Of a DNA stretch of 32,623 bases, positions 31,626 through 32,623 are shown piece by piece. Every line of letters begins with the position of its first letter. Positions within the stretch are counted from its first letter, which is position 1. The notes below the pieces were generated by a model. That model did no database searches. It had not been told where the DNA came from and saw only the letters and a list, made by a program, of their open reading frames with translations. Position numbers and translations under genes: made by a program. This DNA is from Microbacterium sp. 13-71-7 (GTDB lineage: Bacteria > Actinomycetota > Actinomycetes > Actinomycetales > Microbacteriaceae): the NCBI RefSeq assembly GCF_002257455.1, contig NZ_NCKN01000013.1:1-32623 (forward strand), in the 5' to 3' direction.

Positions 31626-31653
31626 ACCGCTGATAATCAACATTATGTCAGCT
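31626..31653 (+). other. attR: regenerated dif site (XerC/XerD recombination site)
   Basis: XerC arm ACCGCTGATAA (31626-31636), six-base spacer TCAACA and XerD arm TTATGTCAGCT (31643-31653). The inner part GATAAT..ACATTATGTCA agrees closely with the actinobacterial dif consensus as I recall it. Arm and spacer lengths are exactly 11-6-11. The chromosome's working dif is therefore probably this copy, with its XerC arm now supplied by the phage. Confidence 0.85.
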
Positions 31654-31661
31654 CGTATGGA

Positions 31662-31687
31662 GTACATCTAAGAGATTGCAGATGTAC
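31662..31687. repeat. Inverted repeat next to dif
   Basis: GTACATCT (31662-31669) pairs perfectly with 31680-31687 around a 10-base spacer, starting eight bases from the dif XerD arm. The 18-base centre-to-centre spacing suits a dimeric DNA-binding protein on one DNA face. Confidence 0.45.
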
Positions 31688-31869
31688 CCTCCCCTGATTT
31701 CTTCGATCTGGCGGATCTCGAGCCTGAGCGGATGCTCCGCGTGGGCCGACGAGCGTTGACGGCCTGGCGTGACGCGGTCGCGTTCAAGACGCTCTACGCC
31801 TGGATGCACCTTCAATATCGGGCCCGGCAGTGGTCACCAATCCCAACCACGACCAGTCCCCTTCTATGA
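31672..31869 (+). pseudogene. ORF remnant downstream of dif
   Basis: An open frame runs from a TAA at 31669 to a TGA at 31867-31869. Its first part (EIADVPSPDFFDLADLEPERM) has no start codon; the first ATG is at 31732 and would give only 45 residues (MLRVGRRALTAWRDAVAF onward). No ribosome binding site is seen. Codon use is coding-like. It could be the 3' part of a host gene whose beginning was lost at dif, or noise. No family recognised. The stretch 31654-31957 holds nothing else clear apart from the dyad at 31662-31687 and a small GC hairpin at 31923-31941. Confidence 0.3.
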
Positions 31870-31957
31870 AGGTGAGCATGGGCAGTGCGAACCCTGTGCT
31901 TTGTCTATGGTGGAGTGTGGACGGCCGGCGGGGCGCCGGCCGAAGAAGGGGGAAGAA

Positions 31958-32419
31958 ATGTCTACGAAGTCCTTCGTGCGAAAGGTGAGCGGCGTGGCCG
32001 TGGCGATCGCGGCTGCGGTGGGACTGAGCCTGGGAGTGGCTCCGGCCGCACAGGCAGCACCGACCAGTGGAGACCCGATCAGCTCGGGCTGCTCGAACGG
32101 CGCGTACACAGTCAAGTCCTGGGGCGTCTACAACTCGAAGTACGGCAACTACCAGGGAACCCTGGAGCTGCGCTATTCCCCGAGCTGCGGCACGAACTGG
32201 GTCCGCGTCACGAATAACGTCGCCGGGAACGCGCTGTCGGGAGCGATCGCGACCGGACCCGACGGGGTATACGTGAAGACTCAGGTGGTGGGTGTCGGCT
32301 CGAGCTGGAGCAACATGGTCTACGCCCCGGGCAGCAAGTGCGTCACCGTCACCGCCGCCATCCAGGACCGGGCAACAGGCAACATCGAGGGCCGTCTCGA
32401 CACTCAGGTCGTCTGCTGA
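31958..32419 (+). CDS. Secreted DUF2690-like protein
   Basis: A 153-aa exported protein. A signal peptide with a KSFVRK N-region, a hydrophobic core and AQA-A cleavage near residue 32 leaves a mature domain of about 120 residues. Its GTLELRYSPSCGTNWVRV stretch is the hallmark of DUF2690 proteins of streptomycetes and relatives (unknown function, extracellular). Four cysteines (SGCSNG, SPSCGT, SKCVT and the last residue) could make two disulphides. GAAGGGGGAAG precedes the ATG. It has its own terminator. It lies outside the prophage, directly beyond dif, and may be cargo of an older element. Confidence 0.8.
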   Translation: MSTKSFVRKVSGVAVAIAAAVGLSLGVAPAAQAAPTSGDPISSGCSNGAYTVKSWGVYNSKYGNYQGTLELRYSPSCGTNWVRVTNNVAGNALSGAIATGPDGVYVKTQVVGVGSSWSNMVYAPGSKCVTVTAAIQDRATGNIEGRLDTQVVC

Positions 32420-32431
32420 CATCCTATGACA

Positions 32432-32467
32432 CGAAGCCGTGCGTCCGCGCGCGGGCGCACGGCTTCG
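32432..32467 (+). terminator. Terminator after the DUF2690-like gene
   Basis: A perfect 12-bp stem (32432-32443 with 32456-32467) with a GC-rich 12-base loop that can itself pair (CCGCG/CGCGG) starts 13 bases after the stop. From here to the window end no gene is seen. Confidence 0.75.
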
Positions 32468-32623
32468 ACGTTCGTCGAGTTCGACGGTGAGACTGAGACG
32501 CGCGTCCCCCGTCTCTCAGCGGAGATCCCGAAACGGGCCGAGGGATCGCCCCGCTTCGCACGCCTGCGAAACGCCAGCACACAGCGTGAGCGACGCTCAC
32601 ACACCTGATCCCCAGGTCGCCAT

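Larger units (their letters stand above)
24475..31636 (-). mobile_element. Filamentous (inovirus-like) prophage integrated at dif
   Basis: A 7162-bp element bounded by dif-like junctions. It encodes an HUH replication initiator, a Zot/pI morphogenesis ATPase, a 59-aa coat-like protein, a large signal-peptide-plus-tail-anchor protein, a chain of tiny membrane proteins, a probable ssDNA-binding protein and a small HTH regulator. Morphogenesis genes are all on the minus strand and overlap by one to four bases, in the same order as V-VII-IX-VIII-III-VI-I of Ff phages. The size is typical of inoviruses. No recombinase is encoded, pointing to host XerC/XerD, and no secretin, which fits a Gram-positive host. 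Every structural module appears intact except rep, which is split by the insertion. Confidence 0.92.

Noticed and set aside
31923..31941. GC-rich hairpin before the DUF2690-like gene as a terminator
   Set aside because: It lies immediately upstream of the ribosome binding site with no T-tail; it could tune translation, but nothing more can be supported.
32468..32623. Short frames at the right end, including a minus-strand ATG at the last base
   Set aside because: They stop within a few codons or are low-complexity; no gene can be supported.

Overview
The window is high-GC DNA from an actinobacterium. The best fit is a Microbacteriaceae member, probably Microbacterium: GTG starts are common, genes overlap as ATGA/GTGA, RbpA and HelY are present, and pafBC, tatAC, helY, lnt and rbpA lie together. 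Family names come from reading the protein sequences; no database search was run.

Host part, 1-24135. After the tail of a probable helicase come a ferritin-like/VIT1 metal transporter, a tRNA-Leu(GAG) on the minus strand, an M20 peptidase, UppP and a PAC2-family protein. A tightly coupled plus-strand run follows: HAD hydrolase, TrmI, FKBP-like lipoprotein, PafB, PafC, TatA, TatC, HelY, Lnt. It meets minus-strand rbpA in a 4-base overlap. A minus-strand NfeD-SPFH-GDPD operon, an atypical SDR, an HdeD/DUF308 membrane protein, an AraC-type regulator with a VOC protein, a UvrA-like ATPase, a SpoU/TrmH methyltransferase and a lipoprotein complete the host part. This region resembles the Pup-proteasome neighbourhood of other actinobacteria, but no proteasome gene is visible.

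Element, 24475-31636 (7162 bp). This is a filamentous phage (inovirus-like) prophage inserted in a dif-like XerC/XerD site. On the minus strand the order is ssDNA-binding-like protein, three tiny membrane proteins (34, 39 and 31 aa), a 59-aa major-coat-like protein, a hairpin terminator, a 640-aa pIII-like adsorption protein, a 91-aa pVI-like membrane protein, a 28-aa peptide, a Zot/pI ATPase, a 52-aa membrane protein and an HUH replication initiator. This matches the Ff order V-VII-IX-VIII-terminator-III-VI-I. No secretin is present, as expected for a host without an outer membrane. No integrase is present, as expected for a phage that uses host XerCD. A small HTH protein, an 88-aa unknown and two small plus-strand ORFs form the control and accessory arm.

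The most unusual feature is that the attachment site lies inside rep. The integrated copy has the HUH domain at the left end and the last 129 codons at the right end. Joining the ends at the XerC/spacer boundary restores one open frame of 487 codons, which ends facing a two-way terminator. Circularisation would therefore rebuild the replication gene.

Right flank, 31637-32623. The regenerated dif is followed by a short dyad, an ORF remnant and a secreted DUF2690-like protein with its own terminator.
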